Translations under genes and position numbers: made by a program
Source of the DNA: Cordia subcordata
Lineage: Eukaryota; Streptophyta; Magnoliopsida; Boraginales; Cordiaceae
Assembly (NCBI GenBank): GCA_028554755.1
Contig: JAPTOF010000008.1
Coordinates: 10,744,001-10,808,000 of the forward strand
Direction: 5' to 3'
DNA length: 64,000 bases
Shown here: in pieces, positions 22,745 through 33,511 of the stretch
Position numbering within the stretch: the stretch's first letter is position 1
Layout: every line of letters begins with the position of its first letter
Notes under the pieces: model-generated
Told to the model about the DNA's origin: nothing
The model's input: only the letters and a program-made list of their open reading frames with translations
Database searches by the model: none

Positions 22745-24780
22745 AGGAGTACTACTACCCTTTTTTTTTTCTGCTGCATTATTTTGTAAGAATAGTAATA
22801 CTATTTTATTTATTTATTATTACTTGCATTTACATTCCTATTTCACTTTGTAACAAAGTTGGCCTATCAACTTTGCATACTCAGAAGTAAAATAGAAGGT
22901 AAGGATCATGTCCTCCTCTACTTCGTACTTTGTTTTCTTGTGGTAATAAAATATCAAGGAATGTTGCATCCCTTTTTTTTTAAAAAAAATGTTAAATTAA
23001 TTTTTTGTTTTAATTTTTAATTTATCAACGTTTTAATTTTTAATTTTTAATTTTTTTAATGTTACTTTTTAATATTTCAATTCTTAATCTTTTATTTTTT
23101 AAATTTTTTAAATTTTTAAAATTTCTAATTTTTTATTTCTAAAATTTTTATTTTCATTTTTTATTGTATAATTATTTATTTTTAATTTAATTTTTTATTT
23201 TAATCTTTAATTTTAAAATTTTTTTCACTAGAAGTGTTATTGAAATTACAAAAATTATATATTTTTGCAAAACATGTACCAATTATCCTTAAGTGAAAAT
23301 TGTAGCACAAAATTTGTTTGTTGTTAGTATTAAATAGTAATTAGTTCATTAAGTAATTAACAAAAATGAAGCACATATATATAACACGTGGCACCTCTTA
23401 AAGCATGACATGTTACAAATCCTAAGACACTCTAAAACATGAAGTATAATTTAATTTTATAATAACTATTATTGTTATTACTAGCATTGCCAAATCCTAT
23501 GTTTCGCAATTTTTTTTTTCAATTTAGTAATTAATCATTTTCTTTTATAGTAGCTCAAAAAAAGTCAAAGCCAACTAAATCTATGTAATTGTAGTCCAAA
23601 ATTCAAAATTGTCTTATTTTATAAGTAAATATATCCTATTAACCCAACTGTGAATACGTCTAGATCATAGATCATAATTTAACTATTGTGTTGAGTCTTT
23701 CAAAAGGTTTAATAATAATATCTTTTAGGGTTCTAAAAGATAGTAAGGGCCAGTTTTAGCACCATATTCGGGATGGAGATTTTAGTAACTTTTAGAGAGA
23801 GAGAGCACAATTTCTTTTTATCTTTAATGTTTTGTTTCTTTTCTTTTGTAACAAATACACAAAGAAAGAGTAAAAGAGGGAGCACATTTTATTTTGTCTT
23901 TAATGTGTGTGTATGGAGAGAGAGGTAGCACAAATTTATAACTAATAATAATATTAAAGAAAAAGGGAGCATAAATTTATCTCTAACAATAACAAATTAC
24001 TTTTAGCTGAATTGGCAAGCTAGTAGAAGCTAATGTGGCATACCTCTTTAAGCTTCATTTCTGAAGAAATTTACACTATATATAGATAAATTATTTTTAG
24101 CTCAATTGACAAGCTAATAGAAGCTAATGTGGTATGCTTTTTTGAGCTCCATTCCAAAGAAATTTAAACTATAAATAGATATTAGAGTTTTCTTAACCTG
24201 TGCTTCACACAGATTAAACTTTTTTATGTCTTCTTCTAATTTTAGTTTAAATTCAAAATCAATTATGTAAATAAGAAATTTTCTTATAATAGATGTCCAA
24301 TCTCTCATGTAAACTCTAGTTTCTAACAAGAATAGGTAATTGAATTCTAAAAATCAAACCAAATTATAATATTAGTATTTAAAAATGATTTTCATTCTTC
24401 TAATAGTAATATAACTTCTAAAGTTGAAGAAAGATTGCAACCATTTTTAGTTTCTCATCCAATCTACAAATGTTCATAGTTAGTAATGTTATTAGTGTAT
24501 CTCATGCTTTGTGTGTGTGTGTATTTCTTACAACAATTTAAACAACTAGAGAATTTTGATATCATATATTTTGTTTGCTTGAGTTAAATAAAATTTTTAA
24601 TCTTTTTAGGTTACTCATGTGTATTTTTTTTAAATACAAAAATCTTGGTTCTAGAAGTTTTTATTTGTTTTCTCCACTTTTTCCCGATTTAGTAATAACT
24701 TTTCAGGTAGCATTTAGTGTTTTAATTAACATTATTTCTTCACATCTTAAGGATGCCAATGCAAGCTACCACATATATCT
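22745..24780. other. AT-rich intergenic DNA, no gene
   Basis: The sequence is composed largely of T/A runs (22970-23230) with no coding-like frame. A tandem duplication near 24 kb is listed separately. Confidence 0.5.
23995..24182 (+). repeat. Tandem duplication, two units of about 95 bp
   Basis: Both units share AATTACTTTTAGCTGAATTG / AATTATTTTTAGCTCAATTG, then AGAAGCTAATGTGG, and end with TATA-like strings (CTATATATAGATA and CTATAAATAGATA). Divergence is about 15 percent. Confidence 0.65.
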
Positions 24781-25029
24781 CAATATTGTGAGAAGTGATA
24801 TACCCAGTGCAATCATATTCATTCCATTATTAGAACAAGTTGTTACATTTCACTCTTCACCCAAAGCATCTGAATCATTGAGCGAGTCCGAGAAAAAAGA
24901 AGAGACAGCCGCTAATAACAGAACTTTGCACAAATTGGCTAACGTCCCTTTAAATCATCAGCCACTTTGCATCACTTACTCATAGTTAAATGTTGATTTC
25001 GAGTCAAAATCGGATTAGATCCACCTGTT

Positions 25030-27910
25030 GCTCACTTTTTGAGGTTTGGAGAATGAAAATCCATATAGAAACTTAAAAGAATTTTATGTTGTATGCTCAA
25101 GTATGAGACCTTAAGGGCTCGCGGAAGACCAAATAAAGTTCAAAGCTTTTCCCTCTTTCTTAGTATATGCGACAAAGCAATGGTTATTCTATATATCACC
25201 TAGTTACATCACTTTGGATAGAGATGGCAACGGCTTTTCTTGACAAAGTCTTCCCTGCCTTGAGAGCTATAGTAATTAGAAGGAAAATCTTTTCCAACTA
25301 AGCAAAAGGACACTAAATCCCTCTACGACAATTGGGAGAGGTTCAAGAGGTTGTGTGCAAGTTGCCCTTAACATGGAGTATCTGTGTAGTCCCTTATCCA
25401 ATATTTTGTGAAGGATTGCTCCCAATGGAAAGGAGAATGATGGATGTTGTGAGCAGAGGTGCAATAATGAATAACACCCTTCAAGCTGCTATAGATTTAC
25501 TCTCCATCATAGTAGCGAATTAGCAATAATTTGGGAACAAACAAGATCCTTCAATGAGGGTGAATAAGGTAAGTGTTTCTTCCCTTAATTCAAAAATTTC
25601 TCTGTTAACTGCCTTGGTTCAAAGTTTGGTTACAGGAGGTGTGCCCAAGGCTAAAGTCTGTAGGATTTTTGCCATTACAGGTCATCCAACTAATATGTGC
25701 CTAACTTTCCAAGAAGATGACCCACAAAATGTTAATGTTATTCTAGGATTCCCTGGTCTACCATAAAAGAAGTATAACCCTTTTTGACCACTTATAATCC
25801 CAGTTGGAGAGACCATCTGAACCTTAGCTATGGAACAAGATCTCAAGGCTTCAATCTACCAAAACCATAGCAATTTCAGCTGCGACCGCCTCCATAACAT
25901 TACCCATCTTTCTCCAGCACAGGTATTCCTTAAAGAAATTGTTAAGTCACTTGCAATTAACACTCAAGCAATTTTAGTAGGAAGCGAGAGTAAATATTAA
26001 GAATTTGGAGAACTAAATATGCCAATTGGATTCATTCATAAGCAAGTTGGAATCCCAAGACAAATTACCTTTACAAACATTGTCAATCCAAAGCAAAATG
26101 TGAGTGAGTGTGGTGACCTTAAGAAGTGGAAAAGAGCTCCTAGAAAATCCATGCCAGACTAAGCATGGGCATGCCTCAGAAGCAGAATCAGAAAAAGAAA
26201 TCATCGTACAACGGGATTCGAAGGAAGACAATAAGGAAATGGAAAATAAAAAGGTCAAGGAATTGGTGATAAGGCCCCCTTTTCCTAAAAGACTTGAAAA
26301 ATCCAAGATGGACAAGGAGGAGAAGGAAATTCATAAGACTTTTTGCAAAATTGAGGTAAATATTTCTTTACTTGATACAACTAAGGGAATACCTCAATAT
26401 GTGAGACTTCTCAAGGAGTTATGCACCAATAAAAAGAAGCTCACTAATAACGAGAAGATAAGTGCGGGGAGAATGTCTCGGTCATAGTTAAAAAGAAGTT
26501 GGCTCCTAAATGCAAGAACCAAGGTACATTCAATATCTCTTGCAAAATAGGTATTTTAGGGATTAAAATAGCAATGTGTGATCTAAGGGTGTCCATAAAT
26601 GTCATGCCTAAGTCTATTAATTCATCTTTAAATATGAGACCTCTAAAAGAAACAAGTGTAGTCATTCAACTAGCAGATATGTCCATGGTTTAACCCGAAG
26701 GGTTCCTAAAGGATGTCTTAGTCTAAGTGAATGAGTTAGAGTTTCCTGTCGATTTTATATGCTTGACATGGAGGAAGACTCATCTTTCAACTTTTCTGAA
26801 ATTTGTAAGGTGACTATTTCTTAGTACAGCTAGAACAAAAAATTGATGTGCATGATGGTACCCTTACTTTGGAGTTTAATGGCAAAGCGATTAAGTTTAA
26901 TGTCTATGATGCCATGAAATATTCTAGTGAGGTTTCTTGTGTCTATAGATTGGAAGCATATGAACTACTTGATAATGACGAACTGTATGTTGCTATTTGT
27001 AAAGGCTTTACACTTGAGAAATTGTAGGATTTGAGCAGAACTTTGTTGTAGACAATGAATTATAGGAAGCATTAGAAGGCCTTAAGCCATGGAGGTATAA
27101 TACCCTAATTCTTTATTTACCATCTTCTCACACAAAACTTTTGCCTTCCATTTTACAGGACCCACAATTGGAGTTAAAGCAACTACCTAATCATCTCAAG
27201 CACACGTATTTAGGCAGGCAAAAAGCCTTACTAGTGATAATTTCTAATAAACTCAATGCCTTATAAGAAGATAAGCTAATTCAGGTTTTAAAGGAATACA
27301 GGAAAGCCATTAGGTGGACAATAGCAGATATCAAAGGTTTAAGGCCTTTCACATACACGCATAGAATATTATTGAATGACAACTGTGAGTCGAGTAGGCA
27401 GGCTCAATGCCAACTCAATCCACCTATGATAGAGGCAGTAAAGAAAGAAATTTTGAATCTTCTTGACACAAGTATGGTTTACGCAATTTCCAATTTCTGA
27501 TAGCAATTGGGTAAGTTCAGCCTAAGTTGTTCACAAGAAAATTGGTATAACTATAGTAAAGAATTCCAATGGTGAGTTGGTACCTACTCGAGTTCAAAAT
27601 GGATGAAGGGTTTGTATTAAATATTGAAAGTTGAATGCTTCGACTAGAAAAGACCACTTTCCCCTTCCTTTCATAGGTCAAATGCTTAAGCAATTTGCAG
27701 CTAAAACTCACTATTATTGTCTTGATAGCTGCTTAGGTTTCTATCAAATTCTGGTTGCGCTAGAAGATCAAGAGAAGACGACCTTCCCATGCCTATTCAG
27801 AACTTTTGTGGACTGGAGGATGCCATTTAGACTTCATAGTGCTCCCACCATATCCCGAAGATGTATAGTAAGCATATTTTCTAGATGTGTTGAGAATATC
27901 ATTAAGGTAT
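25030..27910 (+). pseudogene. Ty3/gypsy (Athila-like) gag-protease-RT remnant
   Basis: The plus-strand gag can be followed through frameshifts: HLKEFYVVCSSMRP-like sequence at 25075-25120, IKFKAFPFFLVYATKQWLFY at 25134-25190, and gag C-terminal motifs ILCEGLLPMERRMMDVVSRG and IDLLSIIVAN around 25400-25520. A protease-like region with IKIAMCDLRVSINVMPKSI is at 26560-26630. Reverse transcriptase motifs KDHFPLPFIGQMLKQF, YYCLDSCLGFYQILVALEDQ, EKTTFPCLFRTF and MPFRLHSAPT are at 27648-27860. The element stops abruptly at about 27910, where minus-strand copia gag begins. Numerous stops and frame changes make it dead. RNase H, integrase and LTRs are absent. Confidence 0.85.
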
Positions 27911-28389
27911 GAAATGGATGTCCACACCTATAACAGATGACATGTGCTACTGAATTATGTCCTTTTGCATAGCCTCTGACCCGACCACCACATGTACGAT
28001 CTCTTGAATTACCATGACCTCCAAAATGGGAATGAGAATTGGTCTGCAGCAGAGCATTATTTTGGGTGGTAAAGGGTTGATTGGAGGAGACAGAGGGTGT
28101 AGAAAATATTTGTTGCTATGGAGAAAATGGACCAATAATACATGCAGTTGAATGAAAGGCAGATGCTTGATCAATTGATTGAGTGGTATTTAGGTATAAG
28201 TCAAAGTTTAATAGTAAGCCATAAACCTCAGTGAAAGGAAGGAGAACCCATTATCGAATTAAAGACAACAACTATTAGATCAAATTCTAAACCAAGACCG
28301 CTTAAAGTCCAAAGAACTAAGTCATTATCTTGCACACATTTTTCAACAGTAGCAAGAACCAACAAAATAGACTTGGCCTTTTAAATATA

Positions 28390-28612
28390 GGGCTCATTCG
28401 GATTGACTTTTTCCAAAAACGTTTTTTAACAACTTTGCAAAAAGTGCTTTTTTGATAAGCTAAAAATTTTGGCTTCTGGAAAAAGTTGTAAATGACTTTT
28501 TTCAGAATTTTAGCTTTTTTAAAAGCTAAGCTAAATAATTATTGCAAAAAGAATAAACTTTCTTTTAAAAAAAAAGTACTTTTTCCTTAAAAGTATCAAT
28601 CCAGACAAGCCC
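28390..28612. mobile_element. MITE of the GGGYTYRTTYGRATTGAC family
   Basis: Terminal inverted repeats GGGCTCATTCGGATTGAC and (inverted) GGGCTTGTCTGGATTGAT flank a T/A-rich body with AAAAGCTAAGCTAAATAATT. ATA lies on both sides. Related copies are at 50718-50945, 58769-58996 and 60341-60570. It interrupts the copia gag. Confidence 0.75.
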
Positions 28613-28984
28613 ATAGTCATGTATTAGAAGAGTTCCTTCAGTAAGAGATTGTAGCTAAATTTTAAGATGTTAAATGCCGGAACAATTATGAGCATCATGC
28701 AGCAATTAAAGAGTTGTCCAAACTTTACAAGATGCCGATTTATCCACTACTTGGGAGAGCACTAAGTCGGAAAGCAAAGCAAAAAGCTAGCCAAGAACCA
28801 ATTGGTCAAGGCAAATCCACTTCGCAACCAAATTAGAAGGAGAAGAAGGTTGAACACTCATGCCATCAACAAAACCCATTAGCCTATGGTTGAGGGAAGA
28901 ACCTGCGTCATCCATAACAAACCATTGTCGGCAACAAGTTTTAAAGTGGTGTCTTGATGTATATGATCAGAGCCCCAGCACAGG

Positions 28985-29638
28985 GGCTTAGGTCAACACT
29001 TATATAATAGCCAGTCATCAATTGGAAGCGGGCAAGATGGTGATGAATTGCGATTGGTCTAAACCTTCGACTCGCGACTTATTGCGACCTGCCCAGAATG
29101 CCCATACATACTAAGACCTTGTTCACACAGCGAAGAAAGGCCGAGTGGAATGGGGCAGTCAGCTGGCTGCTTCTTGGCCACGCCCCCCTGCAACTAGATA
29201 CGAGATACTTGATCTAAATTTGAAAATAGGAAATTTCATACCATTAGCCGATATACGTATAGGAACATGGGTACATGATATTGAATTCCAGGTCAAGGCG
29301 CAAAGCTGGCTCGAGCCGCAGGAACTTTTGCTAAAATAATGAAGAAACCAGCACCCCCTACACTCTCTCTTAGGCTTGTGCGGCTACCTTCGGGTGTTGA
29401 AAAAGTCATTGATTCCCGATGCCGAGCTACTATTGGTAACGTTTTCAATCCCAACCATGGTGCACGTAAGCTTAGAAAAGCTGGACAAAGCCGGTGGGCA
29501 GAGGGCAGACGCCCCGTTGTTCGTGGTGTTGCAATGAATCCAGTGGATCATCCTCATGGAAGAGGTGAGGGGCGCACGAAAGGAGGTAGACCTTCGAGAA
29601 CAAATATTGGACCGGGAAGAAAAAAGGGGAAAAAGTGA
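28985..29638 (+). pseudogene. rpl2: Mitochondrial rpl2 fragment fused to the rps19 3' end
   Basis: rpl2 encodes mitochondrial ribosomal protein L2. Its sequence can be followed from SHQLEAGKMVMNCDWSK (about 29015) through [13 protein letters not shown] (29254-29286, followed by a frameshift), [20 protein letters not shown] (29412-29470) and [20 protein letters not shown] (29535-29592). At GGRPS the frame stops being rpl2 and continues as [14 protein letters not shown], the conserved C terminus of mitochondrial rps19, ending at 29638. Family knowledge: rps19 normally sits directly upstream of rps3, and rps3 does follow here. The chimera therefore looks like a recombination between the two genes at a shared Arg-Pro-Ser stretch, made in the mitochondrion or during transfer. 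Early stops and the frameshift make it a pseudogene in the nucleus. Confidence 0.85.
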
Positions 29639-29651
29639 AGTCATAGCGCAT

Positions 29652-29725
29652 ATGGCACGAAAAGGAAATCCGATTTCGGTAAGACTTGATCTGAATCGTA
29701 GTTCAGATTCAAGTTGGTTCAGTGA
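29652..29725 (+). pseudogene. rps3: Mitochondrial rps3 exon 1 with the start of its intron
   Basis: The 74-nt exon starts ATG at 29652 and encodes [20 protein letters not shown] and a few more residues, the N terminus of plant mitochondrial ribosomal protein S3. It is followed by GGGCGACCGCGAAAG, resembling the 5' end of a group II intron (usual GUGYG), as expected for the intron after rps3 exon 1. The remaining intron-like sequence runs to about 30046; exon 2 is absent. It starts 13 bp after the rpl2::rps19 stop, the normal rps19-rps3 arrangement. Confidence 0.8.
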
Positions 29726-30311
29726 GGGCGACCGCGAAAGTCACCGAATGAGTCAGTCTTTTCCTTCAGTTTGTCCCAGATTTTAAATAGAAAAAGGCGT
29801 GGGAGGACGTTGCAGATGTCCGGGGCGGACACGACTTCTTCTAAGGCTAGAAGACCACTGGAAGACACCCAGGACTAGAGCATGTCGTGAAAGAAGCACA
29901 CTGGGTGGCATGCTTCGACCGTGTCTCTGGGGCACAGTTGAATGTAGATATCATGACTGCAAGGTGCAAGATACTAGGGCGAGAAATCCCGACAACCACT
30001 CCCCTATGTGCCAATCACTAGTGCATCGAGGGCCCTAGCGCCCAGCTTAACTAGAGAGGCCTAAGAGAGGAAGCTGATGCTATTGTCTTAGGAGAAGAAT
30101 CATTAATGGTTGGGGTTGTGGCAGATGTTGAAATGTTTGCCATTGAAAAAGAGAAGGATGAATTATGAAAAACGACGTGATGGGTAATTTGCTTATTAAG
30201 TGTTTGATAGAAGAACCTGAGGAAGTTGATGCCATGTAAGAGTTGATCTACCCAGTGCAAACATATTCATTCCATTATTAGAAAATATTTACAACATATT
30301 AAAAGCCGTGA

Positions 30312-30362
30312 TGTACAAATACTCACTAGAAGTAGTGTCCTACTTGTCCAAGTATTTGTACA
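30312..30362. repeat. Short inverted repeat (hairpin)
   Basis: GTACAAATACT and AGTATTTGTAC form a perfect 11-bp stem around a loop of about 28 bp, within which TAGTGTCCTA is a weaker feature. It lies in probable copia LTR sequence. Confidence 0.5.
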
Positions 30363-30535
30363 TAATAATGATGCAGATAATGTAAGACAATAAGCAAAAT
30401 TATCATGGTTTAACAAATATATCGAAAGACTTGTCTTAACACTATGTTTGACAGCTCCGTTCCCCTAAGCATATGATTTATATATGGGTTTACTATAATA
30501 TCTATCGTCATCCACCCTAATCTACACATGATTAC

Positions 30536-30610
30536 AAAACATATATTATGATTTTAGAACAAAACATATATTATGATTTTAGAACAAAACATATATTATG
30601 ATTTTAGAAC
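30536..30610. repeat. Three perfect 25-bp tandem repeats
   Basis: The unit starting AAAACATATATTATGATTTT occurs three times without a mismatch, followed by a diverging fourth start. Perfect identity suggests recent expansion. Confidence 0.85.
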
Positions 30611-30619
30611 AAGGTAAAA

Positions 30620-32500
30620 AAAACTCTTACATTGAAGGCAAAGCGACTTCTTCTCGAATGCAAATCAAAAGTAATTGTATCAATGGAATTACATATATAC
30701 TGAGCATGTGACGTTATATGAATACAATCTCAAACCCTTACCTTCCCTCTTAAATCAACAAAATCTCTAGATCCTAAATATTTAGGGGTATAAAGTGTGC
30801 AAAATTCCCATTTAATTCATGAGCCTCCATGGTTAAGAAAAAAATAATAATAAGCATGTAAGTGTAGTATGACATGGTACAAGTGTAATTCCCATAATCG
30901 TAATAATACATTACCATGTTTAACATACAAATCAAGAATTGTGTTCCAACTTTCATCAAACATCTCCCTAGCTTCTTTAACCTCACTTGCATTCACTATC
31001 TAGCCGATCATCATGCTCTATAAAGCAATATCTTTCTTCTCCATAATACTAAATGACTTCTTTACTTCCAAAGCATGTAAATTGTTCCATATTTGCAAGT
31101 CACATCAATTAACGAATTGGGCACAAATATATCATCACAAAACCAATTTTTTGACATGGGCATAAATCATGCACAAAATTTTCAACCAAGATTAACACGG
31201 TCAAGCCCTTAGCCAAAAAGAGTGTGCGCAACTATGAACCAAAATGCCAAAAGATTTGATTAAAGTGTTATAAAGATGCAAATTGAGTGCTGCATTTGGT
31301 TTAAAAAAAAATTGAGAGCTAAACCCATTTGACTACAAATAGAGAAAGAAGAGATCAATTTTAGATGTAATAAAGTTGTGATGTCCACAATCATATCATA
31401 CTTATTATACCTTAAAATTGATAAAACAAGAGACACATATATAGTAAGATATATAATATAAATATTCTTCATTTAGGAGTGAAACATGGTATATGAAAGG
31501 TGAAATAGGCTCGCTCTCATCAGTGAACAAGAGAAAAGCTATATTGTGGTTAGATCAATTAGTCCTTGTGGATAGGATATCTTTCCCACTTCTTTGATCT
31601 ATAGAATAAGATCAAACTGATCATTAGTTACAACATATCAAACCTTTAAATTTATATTAAGAGATAACAGAACATCCCATCTTTGCCGAAAAGTTAAAAA
31701 AATAAGGACAAAGGCCATAAACTGAAAGAATACAACCACTATGGTGGATAACATATTAAAAACTACAATATGAATGAGTAACACAACCGAGTGAATAAAC
31801 AAGGCAAAAGAGGAACTATGACAAGCTTGTCAATCATCTAGCTTTGTTCCACTTCAATCTTTTAAAGCCAAATCTTTTCTCCAAAATATTTTTTATATAC
31901 CAATTTTTCAGTTGTAAGACCTTGAAGAATAAAGTAAGTTAGGATTGTTAGTATTTGTTCCAAAAAAAAAGTGTTTGATTTCCTCAATAAACAAAGAAGA
32001 AAACAATAAAACATCATATATTTTCTTTTCTTTTCTTGAACAAAGAAGTTGCTTGGCTGGGAGCAAATTACGTGATAATGGAAAAGTTGTTTGGTTTAAA
32101 AGAAAAAGTATTGTAAGAAAAATAGTTGAGAGACTTTATTCAGCAAAAAATGTATCATTACAATCCTTTGTTATTTTATAAAGCCCTTTAATCTTCCTAG
32201 CAAGAAACGTATAGTTACTATCCTTTACCGTTGATAACATCCTTTACACTTCTTGGCAAGAAACATATCTCTTTATTGTTGACAAATCCTTTAGTCTTCT
32301 TGGTAAGAGACATATCATTTATTGTTGACCAAGTCCTTTATTCTTATTGACAATAAACATATCTTTGACCCATAAAACTGATCCAAAAATGTATTTAAAG
32401 AAAAAAATTGAGTCATAAAATTGATCCAACATACAAGATAAAGTGCCACGTCGCACATTTAGAGCTCCCGAAACATCTTTTGAGATACAATTATGTTACT
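30620..32500. other. Intergenic repeat-derived DNA, no gene
   Basis: No coding-like frame is present. A tandem array lies at 32160-32350; the remaining sequence is AT-rich and unrecognised. Confidence 0.45.
32160..32350. repeat. Degenerate tandem repeat, unit about 50-60 bp
   Basis: The pattern ATCCTTTA-(C/G)TTCTTGGCAAGAAACATAT-TTATTGTTGAC is repeated about four times with increasing divergence. Confidence 0.6.
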
Positions 32501-32504
32501 ACTA

Positions 32505-32965
32505 CTAGTGCTTTCACAGGCTTATTTAGGGTATGTGTATTTTTTAATTTTTTAAATATTTATAAATGTGATTTTTTTTATTATTTTTAAGTTTTTGTAT
32601 TTTTTTATTATTTTTAAATATTTATAAAAATTAATTCTAGTACTTTTTTATTTTTATTTTTTATTATTATTTTTATTTTTAATTTAGATATGATGCATAA
32701 ATTAATTAAAAATTAATGAATTTTTTTGAACTTTATTACTTTAAACACATTAATATATATATAAATTAAAAAATATATATATATATAAATGATGCATAAA
32801 TATAATTAAATATTTTATAACTCCATTACAATAATAAAATTAAGAAGTGGTACATACGTAAATATAATTATACACTATAATATATAAATTTATAATAATG
32901 TAATAATATTAAAAATAAAATTTATAATGACTTAACAAATAAAGTTTAACTTTTATATCCATATA
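32505..32965 (-). mobile_element. Inverted copy of the Helitron-like repeat
   Basis: Read on the minus strand, this matches the 16541-17390 repeat, including AAGTCATTATAAATTTTATT and GAAAGCACTAG, again followed by T. It lacks about 40 bp near its 5' side. The shared terminus in two unrelated locations is the main evidence that CTAG|T is a true element end. Confidence 0.5.
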
Positions 32966-33511
32966 AATTATTATCTACATATAGGTACGGTATGGGATGG
33001 TATTGTCTTGATCGAAAAGAAGAAAGTACCGCCGGCAGCCACTCCCAAGTCAATAGACAACTGGATCCTCAGTAATGAGCCGTTCAACGCGTAGGTAAAT
33101 TATAAGGCTCGCTGCATATGTTGGCACCAGCAACAGGCATGAAACAAATACGATAAACTAAAACATAGAGATGTAATAAGTAAAAGCTTCAACAGAAATA
33201 TGATCAATTGCATTTCAGAAAGCAGAGATGACGCATTATACCAACATAGTCCTCAAAAAGGAACTTCTTCCACAAAAAGTACGAGCAAAAACAGAAAAAC
33301 TGCAATTTAGTGAGTGCAGTGAACTTTACAATTTAAGAAAAACAATCACCAGCACATTATCTTATCGAAGGTAGCTCTTGATGATTTCTGACTGACCTCA
33401 TCCTCTCTACATAATTCCTTTAGAACTTCCACTCACAAACAAAAACTCAGACACCAGTTTTATTTATTTACAACAGCAACATTGGGAGCAAGCACAAATT
33501 AGGATGATCAG

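Larger units (their letters stand above)
28963..30046 (+). other. Nuclear insertion of mitochondrial DNA (NUMT)
   Basis: About 1.08 kb of plant mitochondrial sequence, clearly more GC-rich than its flanks: the second half of rpl2, a 3' tail of rps19, rps3 exon 1 and what should be the start of the rps3 group II intron. It interrupts the minus-strand copia gag, whose N-terminal codons lie at 30060-30155 and whose next part lies at 28930. The boundaries are judged from where recognisable rpl2 sequence begins and where copia sequence resumes. Confidence 0.85.
24787..30290 (-). mobile_element. Ty1/copia remnant (gag and LTR scraps), host of nested insertions
   Basis: On the minus strand a gag reading frame can be followed: a start MANISTSATTPTINDSSPKT near 30155, then LLWMTQVLP near 28910, then SILLVLATVEKCVQ (28365), WTLSGLGLEFDLIVVVFNS and TEVYGLLLN, and a Gly/Arg stretch with CYRCGHPFH like a decayed zinc knuckle near 27925. 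A segment of about 45 bp beginning TGTGAGAAGTGATATACCCA (24787) recurs as TGTAAGAGTTGATCTACCCA (30235) in the same orientation. TGGCATCAAC just inside the second copy resembles the copia primer site TGGTATCAGAGC, so these look like the ends of two LTRs. Frameshifts and stops abound. No integrase or reverse transcriptase of this element remains. Confidence 0.7.

Noticed and set aside
29182..29725. A functional nuclear copy of a mitochondrial ribosomal protein gene
   Set aside because: No targeting presequence, rpl2 is interrupted by stops and a frameshift, and rps3 lacks exon 2; a NUMT fits better.
30051..30260. A separate minus-strand gene of 69 codons
   Set aside because: Its C-terminal part is the start of copia gag and its N-terminal part is LTR/leader sequence; it is part of the retrotransposon.
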